Below are positions 1 through 6,966 of a DNA stretch of 15,697 bases, piece after piece. This DNA comes from JAFGRR01 sp964499235 (GTDB taxonomy: Bacteria; Planctomycetota; Phycisphaerae; UBA1845; Fen-1342). The notes under the pieces are model-generated. The model had not been told where the DNA came from. It did not search any database and worked only from the letters and a program-made list of their open reading frames with translations. Numbering within the stretch: the first letter of the stretch is position 1; each line of letters opens with the position of its first letter. The stretch is taken from contig CAZCKC010000088.1 in the NCBI GenBank assembly GCA_964499235.1, forward strand, positions 1-15,697, written 5' to 3'. The translations under genes and the position numbers were made by a program.

Positions 1-30
1 GCCGAAGAAAGCCCCCCAGCCGACCACCAT
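1..30 (-). CDS. Possible start of the gene after mreC (partial, cut by window edge)
   Basis: An ATG on the minus strand at position 30 opens a frame of ten codons, reading M-V-V-G-W-G-A-F-F-G, to the window edge. The stretch is hydrophobic, as expected for the first residues of a membrane protein. In many bacteria mreD, a multi-pass membrane protein, follows mreC, so this could be mreD. There is no clear Shine-Dalgarno sequence upstream, and ten codons are too few for any family assignment. Another minus-strand frame is also open across positions 1-170, but its translation is rich in Gly, Ala and Ser and looks like noise. This is a position-based guess. Confidence 0.2.
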   Translation of the reverse strand, partial: MVVGWGAFFG

Positions 31-178
31 GTGCCCAGCTGAGAGACTTGATTGTTAGCGCCACACTGCCCCGGCAAAAAAATGCCGAGACGCGTTAAAA
101 TCCCGGTCCGCGCCGCCGCGTCAACCGCCGCCCCCGAATTTGTCCCCGCCCCGACCGACGCCCGGTCCACCAACCGCC
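31..178. other. Intergenic region downstream of mreC
   Basis: This stretch is less GC-rich than the flanking genes around positions 45-110, which argues for non-coding DNA. It contains a small inverted repeat, CGGCA at 72-76 and TGCCG at 83-87, around a six-A loop. The A/T run lies in the loop rather than after the stem, so it does not make a good intrinsic terminator on either strand. No convincing promoter was seen. Confidence 0.5.
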
Positions 179-1057
179 TCATTCCCCGGGGTCGATCACG
201 TAAACACGACTCAACGTGTCCAAGTTTCCCCACGGCACCACCCGCAGGTCAAAGTGCAACTGCGTCGTGTCCACCCGCGCCGCCGCCGTCACGCGCCCGA
301 TCGTCAGCGGACTCGGCAACTGCTGCGATTCCGGTACCAGCACGATCTCCGCCCCCTCCGCCAGGTAGTTCTGCGTCGCCTCCGGAATCTCCATCTCGCC
401 TGCCCCCCGCCCCCGCAGCGTCGCCGGCGTCGGCAGCGGCTCCCACTGCCCCGGCGCCACCTCCTTCGCCAGCCGAACCTCCGCCCGAAACGCCGGATCC
501 GTCGCCAGCAACACCGTGCTGCCGTACGTCCGCACCTCCGCCACCCGCCCAACCAGGTACTGCCGGCCCGTCATCTCCCGGCCGAAGGACGCTTCATCCG
601 ACTGCAGACGGCGTCCCGCCACTACCCATTGCCCCACCCGGATCCCCCCGTTCAGGCTTCCGCGGTCGATCCGCAACGCCTCGCGGCGCCCGGTCACCGG
701 CCCCAGGACCCCGGCGATCACGATCCGGACATCGGACAGCGTTTGCCGCAGCCCGGTCACTTCCTCGAGATCCCGCTCGAGCTTCCGTCGCTCCTGCTCC
801 AGGTGCCCCGCCAGCCGCCGTAGCTCCGCCACCTCCGTCCGCAGCCGCTCCGCCTCCGCCCGCGAGAGGTTGCTCACCCCCCGCCCGCCGAACCAGTCAC
901 GCAACGCCTCGACGGCGGCACGGATCGGCCGCTGGACCAGGTCCAAAGGCTGGTGCAGATTGCGAATCGGTTGCACCGGAAAAAACGACAGCAGCAGGCA
1001 CGCCACCATCAACAGTGCGAAGACTTGACCCTTCGATAGGCGAACAGAGTGGCGCAC
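179..1057 (-). CDS. mreC: Rod shape-determining protein MreC
   Basis: MreC is a bitopic inner-membrane protein whose periplasmic domain links the MreB cytoskeleton to the wall-elongation machinery. The 292-residue product has the family layout: a short basic N-terminus, one membrane segment at about residues 11-28, a coiled coil rich in Arg, Glu and Leu at about 64-108, and a beta-rich domain from about 112 to 290. Typical late motifs include a Pro-Leu-Thr-Ile-Gly-Arg-Val stretch near residue 250 and a V-V-P-W-G-N-L-D stretch near 273. The length is usual for the family. The start is GTG at 1057, because no better in-frame start lies upstream; its ribosome-binding site is weak. It lies 72 bases after mreB on the same strand, so co-transcription is likely. 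The identification rests on domain order plus position after mreB. Confidence 0.9.
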   Translation of the reverse strand: MRHSVRLSKGQVFALLMVACLLLSFFPVQPIRNLHQPLDLVQRPIRAAVEALRDWFGGRGVSNLSRAEAERLRTEVAELRRLAGHLEQERRKLERDLEEVTGLRQTLSDVRIVIAGVLGPVTGRREALRIDRGSLNGGIRVGQWVVAGRRLQSDEASFGREMTGRQYLVGRVAEVRTYGSTVLLATDPAFRAEVRLAKEVAPGQWEPLPTPATLRGRGAGEMEIPEATQNYLAEGAEIVLVPESQQLPSPLTIGRVTAAARVDTTQLHFDLRVVPWGNLDTLSRVYVIDPGE

Positions 1058-1129
1058 GAGTCGGGGCTTTCGTCCATGCGCGGTCGCCGGACCACCCCAT
1101 CCTCCGCGGCGTCCGTGCCGTTCGCGCCG

Positions 1130-2182
1130 CTAGTACTCGTCTTCGTCCGACTCGAGCGTCGGCATCCACTCGTCGAGGTGATCGAGGTACTCGGCCGTCC
1201 CGCGTGCCACGCAAGTGAGCGGGTCCTCGACGACCATGACGTCGAGCCCCGACGCCTTGGCCAGCACCTGGCTCAGTCCCCGCAGCAACGCCCCACCCCC
1301 ACTCAGGTGGATGCCGTTGTCCACCAGGTCTGCCGCCAGTTCCGGCTCGACCATCTCCAGCGTCCGCAGGACCTCGTCGACAATCGCGCCGACCGGCTCC
1401 TTGAGCGCTTCGCGGACCTCTTCGGCCGTCACGCTTGCCCGCCGCGGCAGGCCGCTGATCATGTCGCGGCCCTTCACCTCGATGCTGCCCTCTTCGTCCT
1501 GGGGCGCGGCAGAACCTGTTTCGATCTTGATCCGCTCGGCCGTCTGGGGACCGATCATCAGGTTGTAGGTGCGTTTCATGTAGCTGATGATCGCCTCGTC
1601 CATGTCGTCGCCGGCCACCCGCAACGAGTTGCAGACCCCGATATCGCCCAGGCTCATCACCGCCACCTCGGTCGTGCCGCCCCCGATGTCGACGATCATC
1701 GACGCCGTCGGGTCAGCGATCGGCAAACCCGCCCCGATCCCCGCCGCCATCGGCTCCTCGATCAGCAGGATCCGCCGCGCACCGGCCCGCTCGGCCGAGT
1801 TGTAGACCGCCCGCTTTTCGACGGCCGTAATGCCGTTCGGAACCGCGATCACGACCCGCGGATGGGCAAGCCCCCGGTTTCCGTGGACCTTGCGAATGAA
1901 GTAGCCGAGCATCGCCTCGGTGATGTCGAAGTCCGCGATCACGCCGTCCTTCAGCGGCCGAATCGCCGTGATCGTGCCCGGCGTCCGCCCCAGCATCTCC
2001 TTGGCCGAGATGCCGACCGCGTTGCCGTTGTCCATCACGTGGTTCGTGCCCTTGCGGACCGCCACCACCGACGGCTCGTTCAGGACAATACCCTCCCCGC
2101 GGACGGCAACCAGCGTGTTGCACGTCCCCAGGTCGATACCCATGTCGAGGCTGAACAGCCCCATCAGTCGGCGGATAAACAC
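1130..2182 (-). CDS. mreB: Actin-like rod shape protein MreB
   Basis: MreB is a bacterial actin that forms membrane-bound filaments and positions the elongasome. The 350-residue protein has all the nucleotide-binding elements: phosphate loop 1 D-L-G-T-C-N-T (17-23), phosphate loop 2 D-I-G-G-G-T-T-E-V (165-173), the I-E-E-P-M-A-A-G-I-G motif (141-150) and the adenosine motif L-S-G-G-G-A-L-L (293-300). Loop 1 has Cys where Ala is usual. GTG at 2182 is preferred over ATG at 2164. It gives an N-terminus, M-F-I-R-R-L-M-G-L-F-S, matching the short amphipathic membrane-targeting segment of E. coli MreB in length and character. Neither start has a strong Shine-Dalgarno. The C-terminus is acidic (E-S-D-E-D-E-Y). 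mreC follows and two small membrane-protein genes precede it. Confidence 0.97.
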   Translation of the reverse strand: MFIRRLMGLFSLDMGIDLGTCNTLVAVRGEGIVLNEPSVVAVRKGTNHVMDNGNAVGISAKEMLGRTPGTITAIRPLKDGVIADFDITEAMLGYFIRKVHGNRGLAHPRVVIAVPNGITAVEKRAVYNSAERAGARRILLIEEPMAAGIGAGLPIADPTASMIVDIGGGTTEVAVMSLGDIGVCNSLRVAGDDMDEAIISYMKRTYNLMIGPQTAERIKIETGSAAPQDEEGSIEVKGRDMISGLPRRASVTAEEVREALKEPVGAIVDEVLRTLEMVEPELAADLVDNGIHLSGGGALLRGLSQVLAKASGLDVMVVEDPLTCVARGTAEYLDHLDEWMPTLESDEDEY

Positions 2183-2228
2183 CGCGCGGATACCCCGCTA
2201 TGCGCACACCGGCTCAGGCCACAACGCT

Positions 2229-2244
2229 CCCGGGCAGGCCCGGG
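2229..2244. repeat. GC-rich inverted repeat between the mini-membrane gene and mreB
   Basis: CCCGGG at 2229-2234 is repeated at 2239-2244 with a four-base spacer. As RNA on the minus strand this could form a compact, very GC-rich hairpin in the 118-base gap before mreB. No T-tract follows, so it is not a standard terminator. It might affect mRNA stability or differential expression within the operon. Short GC palindromes also arise by chance in DNA of this composition. Confidence 0.4.
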
Positions 2245-2300
2245 CCAAATCGCGGCTTCGATCGGGGGCAACGCGCCATGCGAACCGATCAGCTGCCGAG

Positions 2301-2468
2301 TCAACCGGCCGGAGGCAGAACCGTTCCAAACAACGTGACAGCGCGATACGCCACGTAACCCGTCGCTGCCAGGATACACAGGAAAGCGACGACCATGAGT
2401 GCTGTATAGACATCATTATCGGCACTTGGACGCGGCCGACTGGACCCGGATGGGTTGAGTTGACTCAT
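2301..2468 (-). CDS. Small single-pass membrane protein of unknown function
   Basis: The ATG at 2468 is chosen because a strong Shine-Dalgarno, GGAGGA at 2477-2482, sits eight bases upstream. It encodes 55 residues. A polar, Pro- and Ser-rich N-terminal part (1-20) is followed by one hydrophobic helix at about residues 23-47 and a short tail, L-P-P-A-G. By the positive-inside rule the Arg-containing N-terminus would face the cytoplasm, giving a bitopic protein. The gene begins 34 bases after the coiled-coil gene ends and precedes mreB, so it is probably translated from the same operon mRNA. I do not recognise a named family. The consensus ribosome-binding site and clean membrane segment support a real gene despite its size. 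A role as an accessory to the MreB/MreC complex is inferred only from position. Confidence 0.75.
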   Translation of the reverse strand: MSQLNPSGSSRPRPSADNDVYTALMVVAFLCILAATGYVAYRAVTLFGTVLPPAG

Positions 2469-2476
2469 CGACAGTT

Positions 2477-2482
2477 TCCTCC
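2477..2482 (-). promoter_or_regulatory. Shine-Dalgarno of the 55-residue membrane protein
   Basis: GGAGGA on the minus strand, eight bases before ATG 2468. This is the best ribosome-binding site in the window. It fixes the start against a longer in-frame alternative at 2531 that would overlap the end of the preceding gene. Confidence 0.8.
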
Positions 2483-2502
2483 GCTCGCCGCTGGACGGCG
2501 AC

Positions 2503-3348
2503 CTACCGCGCCTCGTAGGCCACGAGGTCACCCGCCCGAACCTGACCCTGCAGCGTCCGCAGCCGGCCGCCGGCCGTTTCCGGGTTCACCCGCGTCACCA
2601 CCAGCTCTCCCAGGAAATCGCTGCCGCGGTAGACCATGAATACCATCTCCGGCGTCACGCCCGACCCCCGGCCGATGTTGATGCTCGCGTACCGGTCGGC
2701 CACGTCCGTGATCTCGCCCCGGAGGGGCCCCGCGACCGCGGGCGTCACCCCGCCGTCTGTCGAGCCTCCCTCGCCGTCGGCCGGCAGGCGCTCGCGGAGG
2801 TTCGACAGCTGCCGCTGCGACGCGACCAGCCGCGCCTGCAGGTTACGGTTCTGCTCCGTCAGGATCGTCGTGTCGGCCGTCAACTCGAGCACCCGCTCGT
2901 TCAGCGCCGCGATCCGCGACTGGTACGTGATGTTCTGTTCTAGCAGCGTCTCAGTTCGCTTTTGCAGCGCGCTCAACTCCGCGGACACGACGCCGAGGAT
3001 CTCCTGCAGCTTTGTTCGGCCCGCTTCCGACAGCGTCCGCTGCGTCTGCGCCTCGGCCAGCTGCGTCTGGACCTCGCCCTGGGCCGCCCCCAGGCTCTCG
3101 AGCTGTGCCCGCTGGTCGGCGATGATCTCGTCGCGACTCCGGAGCGTGTCGTTTTTCATCGCCAGCACGGCGGCCATCGTCGCCGCCATCTGGTCCCGCT
3201 CGACCACGGCGGCGCTCTTCTCCGTCTGGCTGACCTCCGCGATCTGCCTCCAGTTCTTCCACTGCGCCGCCGCCGAAACGAACAGCACCGAGGCGATGAT
3301 CGACAGCACCGCTGTCAGAACCACAAACACCTTCGTCATCGTGCTCAC
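2503..3348 (-). CDS. Membrane-anchored coiled-coil protein with C-terminal beta-type domain, unknown function
   Basis: The 281-residue product has three parts: an N-terminal membrane segment or uncleaved signal anchor at about residues 6-27; a long coiled coil at about 35-187, rich in Gln, Glu, Leu and Arg; and, after a Gly/Pro-rich linker, a compact domain at about 208-280. That domain reads like small beta-barrel modules, with I-T-D-V-A near 213, A-S-I-N-I-G-R-G-S-G-V near 221, then F-M-V-Y-R-G and G-D-L-V-A-Y. It loosely resembles the C-terminal module of FlgT-type proteins, but the family was not established. GTG at 3348 is chosen because AAGGAG (3356-3361) lies seven bases upstream. GTG at 3354 would be too close to that site and ATG at 3339 rather far. 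The architecture parallels MreC. As the first gene of the mre operon it is a plausible envelope-synthesis partner, by inference only. Confidence 0.85.
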   Translation of the reverse strand: MSTMTKVFVVLTAVLSIIASVLFVSAAAQWKNWRQIAEVSQTEKSAAVVERDQMAATMAAVLAMKNDTLRSRDEIIADQRAQLESLGAAQGEVQTQLAEAQTQRTLSEAGRTKLQEILGVVSAELSALQKRTETLLEQNITYQSRIAALNERVLELTADTTILTEQNRNLQARLVASQRQLSNLRERLPADGEGGSTDGGVTPAVAGPLRGEITDVADRYASINIGRGSGVTPEMVFMVYRGSDFLGELVVTRVNPETAGGRLRTLQGQVRAGDLVAYEAR

Positions 3349-3355
3349 GGGCACA

Positions 3356-3361
3356 CTCCTT
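3356..3361 (-). promoter_or_regulatory. Shine-Dalgarno that selects the start of the coiled-coil gene
   Basis: AAGGAG on the minus strand lies seven bases upstream of GTG 3348. It overlaps too closely with GTG 3354 to serve that codon, so it decides between the two neighbouring GTG starts. Confidence 0.7.
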
Positions 3362-3449
3362 CGTCGCTACGCAGCCGCGGAGCCGTCACCCACCAAACGC
3401 GACCCATGGAGGCCAAAAACGCGCCCGGACGACTCACAACGCGGGGCGG

Positions 3450-3477
3450 ATCATAAACCCTCGCCGCGCGAATGCAA
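3450..3477 (-). promoter_or_regulatory. Candidate sigma-70 type promoter for the coiled-coil/mre operon
   Basis: Read on the minus strand, TTGCAT (3472-3477) and TATGAT (3450-3455) are separated by 16 bases. The -10 matches the consensus at five of six positions; the -35 matches at only three. It would start transcription roughly 95 bases before GTG 3348. It lies in the divergent gap between this operon and phoH, where a promoter is expected. A perfect ten-base palindrome, CAATGCATTG (3475-3484), overlaps the -35 end and could be an operator or chance. Confidence 0.45.
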
Positions 3478-3538
3478 TGCATTGTGCCCGCGCAAACGCT
3501 CGCCCGCAATCGCCCAGCCCCCGCTTTGTGGAATTCGA

Positions 3539-3568
3539 TTGCCAAATCACCAACCCCCCCTCTAGAGT
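3539..3568 (+). promoter_or_regulatory. Candidate promoter for phoH, implying a very short or absent leader
   Basis: TTGCCA (3539-3544, five of six matches) and TAGAGT (3563-3568, four of six) are spaced by 18 bases. The -10 ends eight bases before the phoH ATG, so the transcript would begin almost at the start codon. A partial Shine-Dalgarno-like stretch, GAGTGATGATC, overlaps the same place, so a normal leader from a promoter further upstream is the alternative. Confidence 0.4.
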
Positions 3569-3576
3569 GATGATCG

Positions 3577-4527
3577 ATGGAACTGATCGTCACCCTCCAT
3601 GAACCCCACCGCCGAACCGAGCTGTTCGGCGCCGGCGACCGTTATCTCCGCCGCATCCGCGACGAGTTCAACGTCCGCACCGAAGCCCGCAGCGAAAACC
3701 TCCGTCTCCGTGGCGACGCCGTCGCCGTCGGCAAGGCCGCCGCCGTCCTCGAAAAGCTCCAGGAACGCCTCCGCGGCCGCAAGTACCTCCTCGACGAAGA
3801 CCTCGACGAAGTCCTCGCCGACGCCCGCGTCGCCGAGGCCGCCGACCGCCCCGATACCCTCACCCCCTTCTCCCGCGGCACCATCATCGAGGCCCGCACC
3901 CCCGGCCAGCACGACTACATCAACAGCATGCTGAGCCACGACCTCACCTTCTGTTTCGGCCCCGCCGGCACCGGCAAGACCTACCTCGCCGTCGCCGTCG
4001 CCGCCCACCTCCTCAAGCACGGCCACACCAAGCGGATCGCCCTCGTCCGCCCCGCCGTCGAGGCCGGCGAGAAGCTCGGCTTCCTCCCCGGCGACCTCCA
4101 GCAAAAGGTCAATCCCTACCTCCGCCCCCTCTTCGACGCCATGCACGACATGATGACCTACGACCAGCTCAAGCGCTTCATGGTCAGCGATATCGTCGAG
4201 GTCATCCCGCTGGCATACATGCGCGGCCGCACGCTCAACCAGGCCACCATCATCCTCGACGAAGCCCAGAACACGACGACGGCTCAGATGCTGATGTTCC
4301 TGACCCGCCTCGGCAACGACAGCAAGATGATCGTCACGGGCGACGACAGCCAGGTTGACCTCGCCCCGGGACAGACCTCCGGGCTGCGGGACGCCGTCCG
4401 CCGCCTCGACAAGACCCCCGGCGTGGGCATCGTCCGGCTGTCGAAGTCCGACATCGTCCGCCACCCCCTGGTCCAGCGAATCGTTGACTCCTACGCGCAA
4501 GAGCCACCGGGCGAGAACGTAAAATGA
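3577..4527 (+). CDS. phoH: PhoH family NTPase
   Basis: PhoH-like proteins are cytoplasmic P-loop ATPases of the helicase-related class, usually linked to RNA metabolism. The 316-residue product is of normal family length. An N-terminal region of about 100 residues, including a small KH-like segment near 14-60, precedes the NTPase domain. Walker A is G-P-A-G-T-G-K-T (128-135), Walker B is I-I-L-D-E-A-Q-N (225-232), and the sensor-like T-G-D-D-S-Q-V-D-L segment (254-262) is typical of PhoH. The V-R-P-A-V-E-A-G-E-K-L-G-F-L-P-G stretch (157-172) is also diagnostic. The ATG at 3577 is the first usable start. A membrane HD phosphohydrolase and ybeY follow on the same strand, a neighbourhood widespread in bacteria that ties PhoH to ribosome and RNA quality control. 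Confidence 0.96.
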   Translation: MELIVTLHEPHRRTELFGAGDRYLRRIRDEFNVRTEARSENLRLRGDAVAVGKAAAVLEKLQERLRGRKYLLDEDLDEVLADARVAEAADRPDTLTPFSRGTIIEARTPGQHDYINSMLSHDLTFCFGPAGTGKTYLAVAVAAHLLKHGHTKRIALVRPAVEAGEKLGFLPGDLQQKVNPYLRPLFDAMHDMMTYDQLKRFMVSDIVEVIPLAYMRGRTLNQATIILDEAQNTTTAQMLMFLTRLGNDSKMIVTGDDSQVDLAPGQTSGLRDAVRRLDKTPGVGIVRLSKSDIVRHPLVQRIVDSYAQEPPGENVK

Positions 4528-4635
4528 AATAACGTCCGATAACGTGGCCGTCCGCGATCCGCCACCGGCGGCGGCACCCTCGGCCGCCATTCGCCGTATT
4601 GACTTCACGAAGACTTGGGCGAAATCTAACGCTGT

Positions 4636-6966
4636 ATGCCTGCTCCCAAGCGGAAGACATCCAGTCGCCAGAAGGAGATCCGACGCTCGAAGGCCGAGCG
4701 CCGCCAACCCCTCTTCCGCCGGGTCAACGCCCGGGCCCCCTTCGCGATCCTCGCCCTCGGACTGATCGTCGCGGCGCTGGCCGCCGTCATCGTCAGCCTC
4801 GGCGGCAACGCCCTCACGCTGAGAGTCGGGCAGCACCTCGAGCGGGCCCTCACTGCCCGGGTCAACTTCAGCCTCCGCGACCAGAGCCGCACGACCGAGA
4901 AGCGCGTCCAGGCCCGCGACGCCTCCCCCAACTACTACCGGCTGGACACCGCCCTCGTCGACGGCATCCGCGGCCGCCTCAACAGCCTGCTCACCATCGC
5001 CCAGACCCACAAGGACAACCCCGCCGAGATCCGCAAGAACGCCGCCAACATCAAGGTGACCCTCGACGACGAAGCCCTCCAGGAGTTCGTCCGCCTCGCC
5101 GAGCTCGAAGACCCCTTCGAGTACCAGCAGGCCATCAACACCGCCATCGACCGCCTCCGCCAGCAGCCGCTCGTCGAGCGCTCGGGCCTGGCAGCCGAAC
5201 GAACCCCACTCAACGCCGTCCTTGTCGACCAGGTCCGTGACGTCGAGCCCGACCCCGTCCGCGTCAGCGCCCTCCGCGTCGCCGACCGCACCGCCGCCGA
5301 AGCCGTCGCCGAGGACGTCGCCGCCAGCTTCGCCCGCCCGCTCCGCGCCGCGCTCGAGCAATCGCTGGTCGCGATGCTCACCACGGACGAAGGCACCATT
5401 CGGCCGCTCTACCTCTACGACAGCACCCGCACCATCGAAGAAGCCGAGGCAGCCTACCACGCCGTCGAGCTGGTGATGGTCGAGTATCCGGTGGGTGCCA
5501 TCATCGCCAACGCCGGCGAGATCACGCCCGAGGAGTTCGCGGTCCTCAAGGCCGAGCACGAAGCGTGGACCAACCAGGCCGAGACGCCCGCCCTCCCGAC
5601 TGACCTCGAAGACGTCACCCGCGCCCAGCGCTTCGCCGCGCCCGCGGTCAACGCCCTCGGGCGCAGCCTGCTCGCGCTCTTCGCGACGCTGGGCATCATC
5701 GCCCACTACCTGCTCAACCGCCGGGCGCCCCAGATCAACCTCGCCCGGATGGCCACCACCGCGGGCACGCTGCTGCTGCTGCTGCTTTTCGTGCGGCTGG
5801 TCTACGTAAGCTCCGACACGCTGCTCGCGCACTTCGCGCTCGGCCCGCACGTATTCGCCGCGGCGCTGCTGGTGATCGTCTACCGCCGACACCAGATCGT
5901 CCTGCCGCTGATGCTGACCTTCAGCATCCTCGTCACGCTCGCGATCGAGCAGGGCCTCGGCTTCTTCTTCATCCTCTTCGCCACCTGCGGCAGCATCGCC
6001 ATCGCCCTCAGCGACGTCCGCGCCCGCGGCCAGATCGTCGGCGTCGGCACAATCGCCGCCCTCGTCGCGATCGCCACCACCTTCGTCGTCGGCCTGATCC
6101 GCCAGCAGCCCGTCGACTTCGTCCTCTGGCAAAGCGCCTGGGCCGCCGGCGCCACGCTCGCGGCCGCCTTCATGATCGAAGGCCTGCTCCCCGCGATCGA
6201 GCGTCTCTTCATGCTCAGCACCAGCCTCACGCTGCTCGAATGGTGCGACGCCACCAAGCCGCTGCAACGCATGATGGCCGCCGAAGCTCCCGGCACCTAC
6301 AACCACAGCCTCCAGGTCGGTACGCTCGCCGAAAGCGCGGCCGAGGCCATCGGCGCCAACGGCCTGCTCTGCCGGGCCGGCGCCTACTACCACGACATTG
6401 GCAAGATCAACAAGCCCGGGTACTTCGTCGAGAATCAGGCCCTCACCCCCAACCGTCACGACCGCCTCTCGCCCGCCATGAGCCTGCTGATCATCATCGG
6501 CCACGTCAAAGACGGCATCGAGATGGCCAAGGAGTACGGCCTGCCGCACGACCTGCGCCCCTTCATCGCCGAGCACCACGGCACGACGCTCGTCGAGTAC
6601 TTCTACCACGCGGCCAGCAAGTCCCGCCGCCCCGACGACCCGATGGTCTCCGACACCGAGTTCCGCTACCCCGGCCCGAAGCCGCAAACGCGCGAATCCG
6701 GCATCCTGATGCTCTGCGACGGCGTCGAGGGCGCGGTCCGCGCCATGCCGGAGCCCACGCCCGGCCGCATCGAGGACACCGTCAACGCCATCGTCCAGAA
6801 GCGCCTGATGGATGGCCAGTTCGACGAGTGCGACCTCACCTTCCGCGAGATCGGCATCATCCGCCGCACGCTCACCAAGACGCTCTCCGCCATCTACCAC
6901 TCGCGGATCCAATACCCGAGCGAAGAAAAGCCGGCCGAACCCGCCGCCCGCGGCGCAAGCGCGTGA
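4636..6966 (+). CDS. pgpH: 7TM-HD membrane phosphohydrolase, PgpH-like (probable c-di-AMP phosphodiesterase)
   Basis: The 776-residue protein has the PgpH/YqfF layout: a basic N-terminus, a first membrane segment at about 36-57, a large extracytoplasmic domain at about 58-340, a block of hydrophobic helices at about 342-525, and a cytoplasmic HD domain at about 530-757. Metal-site residues are in place: H557 in T-Y-N-H-S-L, the H586-D587 pair in Y-Y-H-D-I-G-K, H608-D609, H647-H648, and D695 in L-C-D-G-V-E. In Listeria and related bacteria PgpH hydrolyses c-di-AMP; the same substrate here is inferred. The start is ATG 4636, with no clear Shine-Dalgarno. The 108-base gap after phoH shows only a TTGACT hexamer (4599-4604) without a convincing -10. 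The stop codon overlaps the ybeY start, so the two are translationally coupled. Confidence 0.93.
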   Translation: MPAPKRKTSSRQKEIRRSKAERRQPLFRRVNARAPFAILALGLIVAALAAVIVSLGGNALTLRVGQHLERALTARVNFSLRDQSRTTEKRVQARDASPNYYRLDTALVDGIRGRLNSLLTIAQTHKDNPAEIRKNAANIKVTLDDEALQEFVRLAELEDPFEYQQAINTAIDRLRQQPLVERSGLAAERTPLNAVLVDQVRDVEPDPVRVSALRVADRTAAEAVAEDVAASFARPLRAALEQSLVAMLTTDEGTIRPLYLYDSTRTIEEAEAAYHAVELVMVEYPVGAIIANAGEITPEEFAVLKAEHEAWTNQAETPALPTDLEDVTRAQRFAAPAVNALGRSLLALFATLGIIAHYLLNRRAPQINLARMATTAGTLLLLLLFVRLVYVSSDTLLAHFALGPHVFAAALLVIVYRRHQIVLPLMLTFSILVTLAIEQGLGFFFILFATCGSIAIALSDVRARGQIVGVGTIAALVAIATTFVVGLIRQQPVDFVLWQSAWAAGATLAAAFMIEGLLPAIERLFMLSTSLTLLEWCDATKPLQRMMAAEAPGTYNHSLQVGTLAESAAEAIGANGLLCRAGAYYHDIGKINKPGYFVENQALTPNRHDRLSPAMSLLIIIGHVKDGIEMAKEYGLPHDLRPFIAEHHGTTLVEYFYHAASKSRRPDDPMVSDTEFRYPGPKPQTRESGILMLCDGVEGAVRAMPEPTPGRIEDTVNAIVQKRLMDGQFDECDLTFREIGIIRRTLTKTLSAIYHSRIQYPSEEKPAEPAARGASA

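Noticed and set aside
72..87. Inverted repeat with A/T run near the left edge as a terminator for mreC
   Set aside because: The stem is only five pairs and the A/T tract is in the loop, not after the stem, on either strand.
52..1218. A Pro/Ala/Ser-rich plus-strand frame opposite mreC
   Set aside because: It is low-complexity and antisense to a well-supported mreC with membrane anchor, coiled coil and conserved C-terminal domain.
4599..4630. TTGACT as an internal promoter before the 7TM-HD gene
   Set aside because: The -35 is good, but the only -10-like hexamer (TCTAAC, 4625-4630) is 20 bases away and weak. The gene is more simply read as part of the phoH transcript.
6240..6962. An upstream extension of the ybeY frame inside the HD gene
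   Set aside because: The frame happens to be open there, but its translation is Arg/Pro/His-rich. The GTGA overlap at 6963 gives a normal coupled start and a normal YbeY length.
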